Numbered from the stretch's first letter, positions 1 to 9,532 are shown. The stretch: 64,000 bases of DNA from Leptothermofonsia sichuanensis E412 (GCF_019891175.1 NZ_CP072600.1:5208001-5272000); one strand, 5' to 3'. Numbers and translations: made by a program. The notes: a model not told the origin generated them from the letters alone.

Positions 1-100
1 CGCCCAATCCCATCAGGCAATCATTCAGGTTCAGAGTGCACTTGGTCAGGGAAGTACCTTCACAGTTCGTTTACCCCTGAAACCGTCCAGGATAGTCTGA
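1..100 (+). CDS. C-terminal end of a sensor histidine kinase (partial)
   Basis: Reading from base 2, the frame encodes about 32 residues ending in GQGSTFTVRLPL followed by KPSRIV and TGA at 98-100. GxGSxFxxxLPL is the G2 box and last beta strand of the HATPase_c domain of histidine kinases. The rest of the gene lies outside the window, so the sensed signal and partner regulator cannot be given. Assignment rests on this short motif alone. Confidence 0.7.
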   Translation, partial: AQSHQAIIQVQSALGQGSTFTVRLPLKPSRIV

Positions 101-166
101 ACTGTTCGTTCCCAGGCTCCAGCTCTACCCGGATACTTCAGCTTAACGGGTAGTCCATTAGCTCAA

Positions 167-664
167 CTATTGAGTTTTCGGTATTGGGTTGTTTGCTAAA
201 GCTGCCATTACTCTGCCGTGTGCCCTGTGGTACCGCTGTAAACGCTCTAAATCCTTCTCTTCCAGAACGTTCATGCGGGTCAGCGTCATATTATCTTCCA
301 GGTCGTAGCGCTTGACACGGGCTGCCAGAGGATTAAGTAGGATACGGTCAATAAATTCGTCATAGGTTTCGTCAGGCCGACGCGTGAGACAATCGATCGC
401 GGCGATCGCCTCATGGGGAAACCCTTCGTCTGCCAGTCGCTCCAGGGTCCAGTCAGAATCTTCGACAACATCGTGCAGGACGGCAACAATTTGCTCCAGT
501 GTTGTTTGGCAGCGCATCATGATCCGAAGTGGGTGCATGATGTAAGGGGCACTGGCTTTATCAAGCTGCCCCTGGTGGGCGGTTGCGGCGATAGCGACTG
601 CACGCCCCAGTAAATCTGTCAACGGCGGATTCATGTCAACGTTCTCATATGTAGCAGTAGCCAT
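167..664 (-). CDS. HD-domain protein related to the (p)ppGpp hydrolase domain of SpoT/MESH1
   Basis: A protein of up to 165 residues that is essentially a single HD domain. The metal-binding pattern of the RelA/SpoT hydrolase family is visible: H30 in AHQGQ, H44 in YIMHPLRI and the HDVVED motif at residues 64-69. Small stand-alone versions of this domain (MESH1-like) hydrolyse (p)ppGpp or related nucleotides; that role here is inferred from family. No synthetase, TGS or ACT domain is present. The ATG at 662-664 lies inside a dispersed repeat (647-695), so the internal ATG at 632-634 (residue 11) may be the true start. It faces the kinase fragment and is probably transcribed alone. Confidence 0.75.
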   Translation of the reverse strand: MATATYENVDMNPPLTDLLGRAVAIAATAHQGQLDKASAPYIMHPLRIMMRCQTTLEQIVAVLHDVVEDSDWTLERLADEGFPHEAIAAIDCLTRRPDETYDEFIDRILLNPLAARVKRYDLEDNMTLTRMNVLEEKDLERLQRYHRAHGRVMAALANNPIPKTQ

Positions 665-695
665 CCAGGTTAGAACAAATTAGAACGCTCAAAGC
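647..695. repeat. Dispersed repeat R5, copy 1
   Basis: About 49 bp resembling two other places in the window, 15598-15645 and 49129-49177. The shared core is of the form AGCCATCCAGRTYAGGACA followed by TTAGAAnGCnCAA. Here it spans the predicted start of the HD-domain gene; in the other copies it lies between genes. Origin unknown. Confidence 0.6.
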
Positions 696-797
696 CTGAT
701 TCCATGATCTTTACTTTCCCGGTCCCCTGCCGTAAAGGTACTTAAAAGTACTTAATTGATCCAACTCTAAAATCTATTCCCAGAATCAGCCATATCA

Positions 798-1877
798 TTA
801 ACAAAGCTCACTAGAGCGGATGCGATTTCCAGGCTGGGGCTGAAAAATCTTCCACACCAGTTCCATTGCTCTGACAGCTTTTTCTCCCAATTCCAGAATC
901 AGGGATGGAACAGTCAACTCTTCCTGGATCTGTAAACTCTGGTAAGGGGGTATCCCAAGTGGATGTCGGTGATCTTGGCGCACCTGAGACAGCAACAGGG
1001 GTAGATCTTTCCTGACTTCAGCCCAATAAATTTGGGGAAATTGCACATAGTCAAAGTGACAACTGCGAAAAACCCGTTCAATTCGCCGATAGCGATAGAA
1101 TGACCAGTCCCGCCAGATGCGCCAGGAGGGGTGTAAATCCCTGGCCGCTAAAAGATCATCCATTTTTTGATGAAACACTGGCAGATAGTCATCTAACCAG
1201 AACTGCATCATTGTGAAATAGTTGGGATTTTGGCAGGCGGTTAGCTGCAAAATTTCATTACGGCTGACTCCAAATCGCTCCAACAACTCAGCAGGCAGGT
1301 AGCAAATTCCCCGTTCAGCGTCTTCCCGCATATCTCGCAGATTGTTGAGGAATTGATCCAGTGCTCCAAAAGAACGGGCAATCTGCCAGTGGGATTCTCC
1401 CAGGAAAGGAAGTGTTTGAAAGCAAGAGCCAGAAAGGGTTTCCATCATTTCCTGATATTCCTTCAGGGTACCAATGACCAGACCTGGTTTGTGATAGCGA
1501 GCCGTCGCTGCGAGAAAGCAATCCCAGGATTGAACAGAGAGACGATCGCCCGCCGTGGCAAACGGCCCAAACCAGCGGTGGCGGATGCTGGTCAACACTT
1601 CCTGATAGGGATGATCGGGGTCTATCCATCCCTGGTTGAGTAACTTTTCCCAGCCAGTATAAAATTTATGGAACTCAGAACTTCCCGAATGGATTAATTC
1701 ATTTTCTGCCAGGCGATCCACCAGACGAATCCAGCGGATTCGCTCAACCCACTCAGTTTGCTCATGGGATTCCAGTGTCATCACCCAGGCAGCATTATCC
1801 TCGTCTTTAAGGGAATCATCTGCAACCGCTTCGTATCGTGAAGAACCTACTAAATCTGAAATTGTCGGTGTATCCAT
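798..1877 (-). CDS. Divergent squalene/phytoene synthase family protein
   Basis: 359 residues. The second aspartate-rich motif of trans-isoprenyl head-to-head synthases is clear in NLRDMREDAERGICYLP, followed by RFGV, very like CrtB. The first motif, normally DxxxD (RWCRRTDELVD in CrtB), appears here as RWIRLVDRLAEN, so the second Asp is Glu. CrtB proteins are usually near 310 residues; this one is longer at both ends. It may join or bind prenyl diphosphates, or may be a non-catalytic paralogue; the altered motif leaves this open. It diverges from the DUF2007 gene, about 60 bp away, with no carotenoid genes nearby. Confidence 0.65.
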   Translation of the reverse strand: MDTPTISDLVGSSRYEAVADDSLKDEDNAAWVMTLESHEQTEWVERIRWIRLVDRLAENELIHSGSSEFHKFYTGWEKLLNQGWIDPDHPYQEVLTSIRHRWFGPFATAGDRLSVQSWDCFLAATARYHKPGLVIGTLKEYQEMMETLSGSCFQTLPFLGESHWQIARSFGALDQFLNNLRDMREDAERGICYLPAELLERFGVSRNEILQLTACQNPNYFTMMQFWLDDYLPVFHQKMDDLLAARDLHPSWRIWRDWSFYRYRRIERVFRSCHFDYVQFPQIYWAEVRKDLPLLLSQVRQDHRHPLGIPPYQSLQIQEELTVPSLILELGEKAVRAMELVWKIFQPQPGNRIRSSELC

Positions 1878-1937
1878 GAGCTTCGTTCACTCTAAGCCTT
1901 AATTCAAGGGTTCCCACCTTTTGGTAGAATTAACTTT

Positions 1938-2225
1938 GTGTCATGGATCACACTGAAAACAACTAGCTTCCGCTGGGAAGCCGAACTGATGCAGCAACTA
2001 CTGGCCGCCCACCAGATCCCCGCACGCATTGTCGATCTGGGTTTGGTGTCCTATGTGGGTGCTGGTAGTCCTGCCGCACTTCAAGTCCACCCGGACGATC
2101 GGCTGAGGGCACGGATGCTACTCAGTCCATTAAGGAGGAACTTAAGGCGAAAACGAACTCGTAAATTATTGTGTTTATCCAGTTCCAGAGGCAGTGATCT
2201 GCCGCCTAAAGGTTGTCTAATGTGA
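1938..2225 (+). CDS. DUF2007 domain protein (putative signal-transducing protein)
   Basis: 95 residues from a GTG start. The pattern F-EAELMQQLLAAHQIPARIVD, then GxGSPAALQV and PDDxxxARxLL, matches the DUF2007 fold (ACT-like, 65-75 residues), whose function is not established. The last 25 residues are basic and low in complexity and lie beyond the domain. No membrane segment or signal peptide is seen. It diverges from the phytoene-synthase-like gene and precedes accD by 225 bp, so it probably has its own promoter. Confidence 0.6.
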   Translation: MSWITLKTTSFRWEAELMQQLLAAHQIPARIVDLGLVSYVGAGSPAALQVHPDDRLRARMLLSPLRRNLRRKRTRKLLCLSSSRGSDLPPKGCLM

Positions 2226-2450
2226 ATTGATGCGCGATCAAACATTATCTGAGCAAAAACGTTGTCTCAGCAGAAACCTGCGCTCGCAGATAAACCGATA
2301 GCCCGATCCTAATATGGGCTGTCCTTTCAAAACCTTATTCGTTCCATGCAAGACGTAAAATGAATTTTAGCCGTCAGGTTTCCAGGGTCAGAATCATCAA
2401 TTGTTTCTGGAACGGAAAAGACCGGCAAGTTAGGGGGATAAACGGTTCTT

Positions 2451-3380
2451 ATGTCTTTATTTGATTGGTTTGCAAATCGGCGAAAATCAGATCCCATCAG
2501 TCAGGGGCGCCAGGAACGAGAAATTGCCGACGGGCTATGGTCCAAGTGCGAAAAGTGCGGGGTTTTGGCTTACACAAAAGATCTGCGAGCCAATCAGATG
2601 GTTTGTCTGGAGTGTGGGCACCATGCACGGGTTTATAGCGATGAGCGGATTCGCCAGTTAATCGACCCAAATACCTGGAAAGCTCTGGACGAGAAGCTGA
2701 TTGCCACTGACCCCCTGAAGTTCCGGGATCGCAAGTCCTACAGCGATCGGCTGCGGGAAATGCAGGAAAAAACCAGGCTTCTGGATGCCGTCCAGACCGG
2801 GATTGGGCAATTGGATGGGCTACCTGTTGCCCTGGGCGTGATGGACTTCCGCTTCATGGGCGGCAGTATGGGTTCCGTAGTGGGTGAAAAGCTGACCCGT
2901 TTGATTGAACGCGCCACCCGCGAGCGTTTCCCGGTGGTGATTGTCTGCGCGTCTGGGGGTGCCCGGATGCAGGAGGGAATGCTGAGTCTGGTGCAGATGG
3001 CAAAAATCTCTGGAGCACTGGATCGGCACCGTGATGCCCGCCTGCTCTATATCCCGGTGTTAACCCATCCCACCACAGGCGGCGTGACAGCCAGTTTTGC
3101 GATGCTGGGGGACATCATTCTGGCAGAGCCAAAGGCAACGATTGGCTTCGCAGGTCGGCGTGTGGTAGAGCAAACCCTGCGAGAAAAATTACCGGATGAT
3201 TTCCAGAAGGCTGAGTATCTGCTGCAACATGGGTTTGTAGATGCAATCGTGCCGCGCACCCAGTTAAAGAAAACACTGGCACAACTGATTCGTCTGCACC
3301 AGCCGGTGGCAGCCCCTTCTTCCCTGCCCCTGCACCATCTCTCAGACCCCAGACTCCTGAGTAAGACAAGCTCAGAGTGA
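2451..3380 (+). CDS. accD: Acetyl-CoA carboxylase carboxyltransferase subunit beta
   Basis: 309 residues, the normal length. AccD forms with AccA the carboxyltransferase that moves CO2 from carboxybiotin to acetyl-CoA, the first committed step of fatty acid synthesis. An N-terminal zinc ribbon is visible (C33, C36, C52, C55 in CEKCG and CLECG). The crotonase-like carboxyltransferase core follows, with [10 protein letters not shown] and [18 protein letters not shown]-type signatures; here the last is [18 protein letters not shown]. The C-terminus has a short variable proline/serine tail. accA is not in the window, as is usual in cyanobacteria. The ATG start gives the expected N-terminus [10 protein letters not shown]. 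Confidence 0.97.
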   Translation: MSLFDWFANRRKSDPISQGRQEREIADGLWSKCEKCGVLAYTKDLRANQMVCLECGHHARVYSDERIRQLIDPNTWKALDEKLIATDPLKFRDRKSYSDRLREMQEKTRLLDAVQTGIGQLDGLPVALGVMDFRFMGGSMGSVVGEKLTRLIERATRERFPVVIVCASGGARMQEGMLSLVQMAKISGALDRHRDARLLYIPVLTHPTTGGVTASFAMLGDIILAEPKATIGFAGRRVVEQTLREKLPDDFQKAEYLLQHGFVDAIVPRTQLKKTLAQLIRLHQPVAAPSSLPLHHLSDPRLLSKTSSE

Positions 3381-3487
3381 AGAGCGCGGTCCTTAACCCG
3401 ATCGCCCCCTGAACGACTGACTTTACCAATCAAGTCGGTTGTGACTGAGCCGGACAGATAGGCTTCGATAACCCTTATACTGGAACC

Positions 3488-4432
3488 GTGCAAGGCTTTC
3501 TGAACCTGAACAAACCGGCTGGCTTCACGTCCCATGACTGTGTTGCCCGTGTGCGTCGCCTGCTGAAGTTAAAGCGGGTAGGGCACGCCGGAACCCTGGA
3601 CCCTGCTGCAACGGGTGTCCTGCCAATCGCCCTGGGTAGAGCTACTCGATTGCTACAATTTTTACCCCAGGACAAAGCGTACCGGGCAACCATCCGATTT
3701 GGCATCTGCACCACAACCGATGATCTGGAGGGCGACCTGCTCCTGGCTCACCCCGCTCCTGATCTGACCTTAGACCAGGTGGCAGCCTGTCTGCCTCAGT
3801 TTCAGGGAGTGATTCAGCAGGTGCCGCCGAACTACAGTGCCGTACAGGTTCAGGGTGAGCGCCTGTACAACCTGGCCCGTAAAGGCAAAGCAGTTGTGGC
3901 ACAGGCTCGCACAGTAGAAATTTTTAGCCTGACGGTGCTGGACTGGCGATCGGGAGACTTCCCTGAAATCGACCTGGCGATCGCCTGTGGACCTGGTACC
4001 TATATTCGGGCGATCGCCCGTGATCTGGGTCAGGCACTCCAGACTGGAGGCACCCTGGCTGCCCTGCTCAGAACCCTGAGCAGTGGGTTCGACCTGGCAG
4101 ATAGTTTGACCCTGGAAGAACTGGAAACCCAAATCCAGGCAGGCACATTTCAACCAATTCCAGCCGACGCCCCTCTGTCCCACTTACCAGCCGTCGCTCT
4201 GCTCGATTCAAATGCCCGTCGCTGGTGCCAGGGACAGAAACTAAGACTGGATCAGACATCTTTGCGAGTTCGAGCAGCAGAAGAGCGGAACCTCTATGAT
4301 TACCCCAGTTGGCAGGTTCACCATGAAAACGGGCATTTTCTTGGTATTGGGCAACTCATAGAAAGCGAAATCGGAACCTTGCTGGTGCCTCAGGTTGTGT
4401 TTGATGGTGCGGGCTTTGACGATGCTGGATAG
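3488..4432 (+). CDS. truB: tRNA pseudouridine(55) synthase
   Basis: 314 residues from a GTG start. The product isomerises U55 in the T-loop of tRNAs to pseudouridine. The N-terminus [15 protein letters not shown] and the catalytic motif [12 protein letters not shown] with Asp38 are diagnostic of Tru[22 protein letters not shown] and [12 protein letters not shown] complete the core. The gene follows accD by 107 bp on the same strand and ends one base before the convergent ebsA-like gene, a very tight tail-to-tail arrangement with no room for separate terminators. Confidence 0.96.
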   Translation: MQGFLNLNKPAGFTSHDCVARVRRLLKLKRVGHAGTLDPAATGVLPIALGRATRLLQFLPQDKAYRATIRFGICTTTDDLEGDLLLAHPAPDLTLDQVAACLPQFQGVIQQVPPNYSAVQVQGERLYNLARKGKAVVAQARTVEIFSLTVLDWRSGDFPEIDLAIACGPGTYIRAIARDLGQALQTGGTLAALLRTLSSGFDLADSLTLEELETQIQAGTFQPIPADAPLSHLPAVALLDSNARRWCQGQKLRLDQTSLRVRAAEERNLYDYPSWQVHHENGHFLGIGQLIESEIGTLLVPQVVFDGAGFDDAG

Positions 4433-4433
4433 A

Positions 4434-4811
4434 TTATTCGTCTAACCTCAGAAGTTTGCGATAGAAACTCTGGGAAAAATCAGCTAGGCGAGCACGCTTG
4501 AAGTTCATGATGACTTCGATCAAAAAATCAACAAACTCAAAGTTGGCCAGCATGAGTTCATAGCTGAGGTCAGGCTCGCTATCAAACTGGATACGACAGC
4601 GGGTTAAGTCAGCCGGCAGGGTTGAAACATTCCAGGTGGCAACGAAGGGAATGCTCTCACCGCCTTCAATTTTGCGCTGACCCTCTAAAGAACCTTTCTG
4701 ATAAAGGCTGATTGCCAGAGGCAGTAGCGATCGCTTGGCTGCCTGGGGGTAGTAAGGAACGTAAACACCTACCTGATTGCTGGGGGCAGGTTGAAGTTGG
4801 TCAATTGCCAT
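4434..4811 (-). CDS. ebsA: EbsA-like type IV pilus biogenesis protein
   Basis: 125 residues beginning MAIDQLQPAPSNQVGVYVPYY. Sequence and size resemble EbsA of cyanobacteria, a cytoplasmic partner of the type IV pilus motor needed for pilus assembly and for biofilm suppression in Synechococcus elongatus; this rests on remembered similarity. The frame extends upstream to a TTG at 4853. The ATG at 4811 is preferred because AGGAAGAG lies about 8 bases before it, whereas nothing precedes the TTG. No signal peptide or membrane helix is seen. It diverges from the radical SAM gene. Confidence 0.65.
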   Translation of the reverse strand: MAIDQLQPAPSNQVGVYVPYYPQAAKRSLLPLAISLYQKGSLEGQRKIEGGESIPFVATWNVSTLPADLTRCRIQFDSEPDLSYELMLANFEFVDFLIEVIMNFKRARLADFSQSFYRKLLRLDE

Positions 4812-4980
4812 GCTAACTCTTCCTGGGTATCCGTCGAGTTGGAAGTTTGCCAATACAGCTTTATAGCCTTATCCGAAGTATTCCCCAAATTCTAACCACA
4901 ATGAACGATCTGGGAAAAATTCGCCCGTCTTGAACTGATTTCACAAAAAGTGCTTGTGTTGAGTTGCGCTAAGACTTATT

Positions 4981-5997
4981 GTGTTCCTTAACAGAAACTT
5001 TACAGTCCTAGCTATGGCACCTCTGGTCGCAAATTACTATCTTACCTATCGCTGCAATGCCCGGTGTCACTTTTGCGATATCTGGGCGCTGGAGCCCAAA
5101 AAGGAAGCGGATTTTGAAACAATTTGCCAGAACTTGAAGGATCTGAGACGGCTTGGGGTCAAATATGTTGACTTCACAGGTGGGGAACCCCTGTTACGGA
5201 CAGACGTGGCGCAGATTTATGCAGAAGCGAAACGTCAGGGTTTTTACACCAGCATGACGACGAACACTATCCTGTATCCCAAACGCGCTCAGGAAATCCA
5301 GGGACTGGTGGATTTCCTTAATTTTTCTCTAGACGGTCCCGATGCAGAAACCCATGACCAGTCGAGGGGCGTGAAGATTTTCGATACCCTGGTCGAATCG
5401 GTCAAGCTTGCCCTGTCACTGGGGGAATTTCCAGTTCTGAACCACACGGTCACCGCCCAAAACTTCAATCGCATCCCTGAAGTTGCTGAGTTGGGGAAAC
5501 AACTGGGGGTCAGGGTGTGGCTGAATCCGGCATTCACTGCCCACAGCAATTACAACTCTAAAAAGAATCCAACTCCAGATATGGTGCTGGCGATCGAGGC
5601 AGCCGCCAGAAATGATAGCAATGTTGGCTACAATAAAGCTGCCTTAGAATTCATTCGAGATGGGGGAAATGATACGAACAATCCTCGCTGTAAGGCGGTC
5701 GATGCGGTAATTGCGATTTCACCCCATGATGAGTTGTTACTACCCTGCTATCACTTTGCTCAAACTGGAGTTCCGATTAATGGTCGTCTTTATGAACTTT
5801 ACAAGCAATCTGAGGTGGTAGAGGATTATCGCAAATCTCAGGGTAAATTATCAGTGTGTGAAGGATGCACGGTCTGGTGTTATCTGATTCCCAGCTTCTT
5901 TAAAGGTTTAGACAAGTATTGGTTCTTAAATCAAGTATCCTATGCCGGAGAGTTCCTGGCCCGAAAACGATTCTTACAACGAGCTAGAATCGCTTAG
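4981..5997 (+). CDS. Radical SAM protein with C-terminal cysteine-rich (SPASM/twitch-like) part
   Basis: 338 residues from a GTG; an internal ATG at 5014 (MAPLVANYYL) is also possible. C25, C29 and C32 in YRCNARCHFC form the CxxxCxxC site that binds the S-adenosylmethionine-cleaving 4Fe-4S cluster, and FTGGEPLLR (about residue 66) is the SAM-binding GGEP motif. The C-terminal third holds further cysteines (PRCKAV, LLPCYHF, VCEGCTVWC) that could bind an extra cluster, as in SPASM proteins. The substrate is unknown. Its last 56 bases overlap the start of mgdA in another frame, which suggests translational coupling and perhaps a role in lipid modification (inference). Confidence 0.8.
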   Translation: MFLNRNFTVLAMAPLVANYYLTYRCNARCHFCDIWALEPKKEADFETICQNLKDLRRLGVKYVDFTGGEPLLRTDVAQIYAEAKRQGFYTSMTTNTILYPKRAQEIQGLVDFLNFSLDGPDAETHDQSRGVKIFDTLVESVKLALSLGEFPVLNHTVTAQNFNRIPEVAELGKQLGVRVWLNPAFTAHSNYNSKKNPTPDMVLAIEAAARNDSNVGYNKAALEFIRDGGNDTNNPRCKAVDAVIAISPHDELLLPCYHFAQTGVPINGRLYELYKQSEVVEDYRKSQGKLSVCEGCTVWCYLIPSFFKGLDKYWFLNQVSYAGEFLARKRFLQRARIA

Positions 5998-7420
5998 CTC
6001 ACTGCTTGCCGATCTGTCTCTGTCTGATGAGTCAGACAGTCCACCGGGCAAACCTGTCAAGCGCGATCGCCGTCGGCGCAAAGCGGCGGTAGTTCTGGTC
6101 ATGATTTGGAGCGGCACGATCGCTTTGCATCTGGCAACCTGGGGCTACTGGATTGTGCTGGGGTTGACCACCATTCTTGGGATTCATGCTGTCCGGTTTT
6201 TGTTTGCCCGTCCGGGTGCCCCACCGGAACCCCTGTCTGACGAGGAACTGGCAACGGCTCCCCTGGTTTCTATCATGGTGGCAGCCAAAAATGAAGAAGC
6301 GGTGATTGGTCGGCTGGTTCGAGCACTGTGCAACCTGGATTATCCATCCTGCCGTTACGAAGTCTGGATTATTGATGACAACAGCACGGATCAGACACCA
6401 GCACTGCTCAACCAGTTGGCCAGCGAATATGAGCAACTGAGGGTGTTTCGTCGCTCTCCCACCGCAGCTGGCGGTAAATCTGGAGCGCTGAATCAGGTTC
6501 TGCCTCTGACGAAGGGAGACGTAATTGCTGTTTTTGATGCCGATGCCCAGGTGCCTGCGGATATTTTGCGGCGCGTGGTGCCGCTGTTTACACGTCCCCA
6601 GGTGGGTGCTGTGCAGGTGCGTAAGGCCATTTCCAATCTTTCTGGCAATGGGTGGATTCGTGGTCAGGTGGCGGAGATGGCTCTGGATTCCTTCCTGCAA
6701 CAGCAACGGATTGCGATCGGTGGGATTGGGGAACTGCGTGGCAATGGTCAGTTTGTCCGTCGGCTGGCATTGGAGCAGTGTGGTGGCTGGAATGAAGAAA
6801 CCATCACCGATGATCTGGATTTGACCTTTCGCCTCCACCTGAACCAGTGGGATATTGACTTCATGATGGTCCCGGCTGTCCAGGAAGAAGGGGTAACCCG
6901 TGCGATCGCCCTCTGGCATCAACGCAATCGCTGGGCTGAAGGTGGCTACCAGCGCTATCTGGACTACTGGCAGCCAATTTTAAACAATCGGATGGGTTCC
7001 CTTAAAACCCTGGACCTGCTGATTTTTTGGGTGATTCAGTATGTGATGCCAACAGCAATCGTCCCTGACTTGTTGATGGCCGTCTTACGGAATCGTCCGA
7101 TGTTGATGAGTCCGCTTTCGACCATCACACTGCCGCTGTTTATCTATGGCATGGTGGCAGGACTACGTCAGATTCGCAAAACTCAGGGGATCGACCCGGC
7201 TGCCAGGGTGGAGGCTGATATTGCTGCTGATAGCTCACTTCCTCAGAGTCGTCCATTTATTCTACTGGGAATACTTTTCCAGGCCCTGCATGGCTTTGTG
7301 TATATGTTCCACTGGCTACCGGTTGTTGCCAGCATGACCCTGCGGATTTCATTACGACCAAAACGACTGAGGTGGGTGAAGACTGTCCATCACGGAGCGA
7401 CCGATCTGGTTGCAGAGTGA
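5942..7420 (+). CDS. mgdA: Monoglucosyldiacylglycerol synthase, GT2 family
   Basis: 492 residues. It matches the cyanobacterial enzyme (Synechocystis Sll1377) that transfers glucose from UDP-glucose to diacylglycerol, the first step to the galactolipids of thylakoid membranes. Two membrane spans lie at about residues 47-88. The catalytic GT2 motifs are the DDN near 145, DAD at 199-201, TDD at 289-291 and QRNRW at 327-331. Several C-terminal membrane spans follow from about 350. The start ATG at 5942 overlaps the upstream gene by 56 bp but gives the N-terminus MPESSWPENDSYNEL, which resembles the family start. The N-terminal acidic/basic stretch (residues 28-46) is variable in the family. Confidence 0.8.
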   Translation: MPESSWPENDSYNELESLSSLLADLSLSDESDSPPGKPVKRDRRRRKAAVVLVMIWSGTIALHLATWGYWIVLGLTTILGIHAVRFLFARPGAPPEPLSDEELATAPLVSIMVAAKNEEAVIGRLVRALCNLDYPSCRYEVWIIDDNSTDQTPALLNQLASEYEQLRVFRRSPTAAGGKSGALNQVLPLTKGDVIAVFDADAQVPADILRRVVPLFTRPQVGAVQVRKAISNLSGNGWIRGQVAEMALDSFLQQQRIAIGGIGELRGNGQFVRRLALEQCGGWNEETITDDLDLTFRLHLNQWDIDFMMVPAVQEEGVTRAIALWHQRNRWAEGGYQRYLDYWQPILNNRMGSLKTLDLLIFWVIQYVMPTAIVPDLLMAVLRNRPMLMSPLSTITLPLFIYGMVAGLRQIRKTQGIDPAARVEADIAADSSLPQSRPFILLGILFQALHGFVYMFHWLPVVASMTLRISLRPKRLRWVKTVHHGATDLVAE

Positions 7421-7628
7421 GGGCGGATCGATATGGGAACCTACGCTACAAACCACTAACGAGATGCGCGACAATTTAACAGACTACCAGCCCCTGGGGA
7501 AAGGGAATCTGCACGTTCTCCCTGCTCCCTATCCCCTGTTCCCTGTCATACTTGCTAGAATTACAAAAATCTCAAGGGTTTGCTAGAACATAATTACTAC
7601 TTCCCATAATTTCTATCCCTGATCGCTG

Positions 7629-8102
7629 ATGAATAGCTGCATATTAATGGCTGAAATTATTCAGGCTCCTGAGCTACGCTACACGTCCGAGAATCAGACA
7701 CCAATTGCTGAAATGTTGGTGCAATTTCCGGGTTCCCGCCCGGAAGACCCACCAGCCACCCTGAAAGTTGTGGGATGGGGCAATCTGGCCCAGGAAATTC
7801 AGGAAAAATATCGTCTGGGCGATCGCGTCATAATTGAGGGTCGTCTGGGGATGAACACGATTGACCGTCCTGAAGGTTTCAAGGAGAAACGGGCTGAGCT
7901 GACGGCTCAACGTATCCATCCTGTGGGAGCAGACACCCCATTGGAATCTCCGGTCGTTGCTGCCTCCTCTAACTCCGCCAGTCAATCATTTACCGCTCGC
8001 TCAAATCCATCCTCCACACCAACCGTTAAGTCTACGGGGGCAACGTTCCAGCCCCAACCAGCCCCTGTTGCTGAACCAGACTTTGACGATATTCCCTTCT
8101 AG
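7629..8102 (+). CDS. ssb: Single-stranded DNA-binding protein, cyanobacterial type
   Basis: 157 residues. An OB fold occupies residues 1-105, with SENQTPIAEMLVQFPG and KVVGWGNLAQEI typical of cyanobacterial SSB. A flexible Ser/Pro/Thr-rich linker (about 110-148) leads to the acidic tip DFDDIPF that recruits partner proteins in SSBs. It coats single-stranded DNA in replication and repair. The start MNSCILMAEIIQ is normal for this type. It stands alone, preceded by a pyrimidine-rich intergenic stretch (7498-7548) with no strong Shine-Dalgarno sequence. Confidence 0.9.
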   Translation: MNSCILMAEIIQAPELRYTSENQTPIAEMLVQFPGSRPEDPPATLKVVGWGNLAQEIQEKYRLGDRVIIEGRLGMNTIDRPEGFKEKRAELTAQRIHPVGADTPLESPVVAASSNSASQSFTARSNPSSTPTVKSTGATFQPQPAPVAEPDFDDIPF

Positions 8103-8234
8103 TACTGAAAGGCAGAAAAGGGATGACCTCATTCTCAGGGCTTTCCAGTTGCGTCAATGACAGGTTTATTTCCGCCGTCGAGTACTGGTGGTCTTCCAGT
8201 CTCAAATTTGTGGTACGTGTTTAGTGCCATTTAC

Positions 8235-8302
8235 GCTCGTTGCCAGGCGTTCTGTCTACTTGCCCGGGTACTCTGGAAAACGAGGCTATGAGCACAGGCT
8301 AA
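8235..8302. repeat. Dispersed repeat R4, copy 1 (CTCGTT...AACGAGG ends)
   Basis: A 68-bp intergenic piece beginning CTCGTTGCCAGGCG, with AACGAGGCTATGAG near its end. Very similar ends occur at 15143-15238 and 52412-52523, and a fragment near 105. CTCGTT and AACGAG are inverted, so the unit can fold back. Such CGTTCCCAGGC elements are common in cyanobacterial genomes. Confidence 0.55.
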
Positions 8303-8324
8303 TCACATACTTCCTTCTTGATCT

Positions 8325-9497
8325 ATGCCCCTCAAGCCCTCCCAAATTCTGACTCGCCTCAACGCCAAACGAGCCGACTTTGAAACCTTTGACAAACGGG
8401 CACAGACGGCCTTTGAGATTTACCAGAAAGCCCTGAAAACTGCTTCCAGTCAGACTGCCGACGAATTGCTGCAACAGTTAAGGCAAGTTGCCAGTAGCGA
8501 TCGCGGTGCAGAACCCCTGGAACCCTCTGGCACCTGGGCTAACTGGATTGTTCCTGCCCACCTGACCTGGCAGAACCGGGAGCAAAGTCTGAATTGGGTC
8601 CGCGATCGCCTGATGGGTGTTTCTACCTTTGCCGTGGATGGTTCCCAAATTTATCCTGGCAAGGACTTATCGATTCCCATTGCGCTGGTACAAATTGGCT
8701 GGTATGAAAACTGCCATACCAGGGATGGGCGGTACGAAAAAGATGTGGACCTGGAGGTGATGACACCTGCGGACCTAAAAGTCAGCAGTGGTGGCGAACC
8801 TGTGGATCGGAAAGTGAATATGCGTCGGTTTGAAATGGAAACCCAGCGCCTGATCCGGTATATGCAAGAGCGGGAAGACTGCCAGAATTGCCTCGCCTTC
8901 CTGGATGGATCCCTGGTTGTGACCTTTGCCGATGCTTTTGATGAAATCACCCGTCAGCATTACATTGATTGTGTTGCCAGGTTGTTACAAGCCAGCCAGG
9001 AGGCCCACGTCCCTCTGGTTGGCTACATTGATACGTCCTATGCCAGCGACCTGACTCTGATGCTGCAACAGGCATTTAAATTGCCAGAAGTGGCTTCGCT
9101 CCATGATGCAGCGCTGCTGGCAGGCTTTATGCAGTGGGGCGATCGCACGCCGTTGTTTCGCTGTCGCCGTCCGGGAGTTCTACTCAAATATCCCGGCAAC
9201 CTCGCCAGCCAGATTGCCTTTACCTATCTGAAGGCCCATGATGGCTTCCCAATTCGCCTGGAAATGCCCGTCTGGATTTACGAAGCCGGATTGCATGAGC
9301 AGGTGATTGACTGGGTGCGTTGCGAAATCATCGTCGGTGGTGGCTATCCCTATGCCATTGAAACCGCTGACCAGACGGCTGTTCTTAAAACGGAAGACCG
9401 CCAAACCTTTTATCGGCTGCTTCAGGACTGGGCAGAGCAGGAAAATTTGAATCTCAGACTTTCCCGTAAGATGGTCAGTAAGGTCAGAAGACGATAG
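8325..9497 (+). CDS. nurA: NurA-domain nuclease
   Basis: 390 residues. The NurA fold is an RNase H-like 5'-3' nuclease that in archaea works with HerA, Mre11 and Rad50 in DNA end resection. Here the first catalytic Asp is in STFAVDGSQIYPG (D105) and another acidic site is in LAFLDGSLVV (near residue 196). The N-terminal 70 residues are helical. No HerA-type ATPase is adjacent. An ABC-type permease gene starts 35 bp downstream and may be cotranscribed. Function in cyanobacteria is inferred from the domain. Confidence 0.85.
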   Translation: MPLKPSQILTRLNAKRADFETFDKRAQTAFEIYQKALKTASSQTADELLQQLRQVASSDRGAEPLEPSGTWANWIVPAHLTWQNREQSLNWVRDRLMGVSTFAVDGSQIYPGKDLSIPIALVQIGWYENCHTRDGRYEKDVDLEVMTPADLKVSSGGEPVDRKVNMRRFEMETQRLIRYMQEREDCQNCLAFLDGSLVVTFADAFDEITRQHYIDCVARLLQASQEAHVPLVGYIDTSYASDLTLMLQQAFKLPEVASLHDAALLAGFMQWGDRTPLFRCRRPGVLLKYPGNLASQIAFTYLKAHDGFPIRLEMPVWIYEAGLHEQVIDWVRCEIIVGGGYPYAIETADQTAVLKTEDRQTFYRLLQDWAEQENLNLRLSRKMVSKVRRR

Positions 9498-9532
9498 CCT
9501 GAGAAGGAGCGGTTCACAACTCCGCAAGAACC

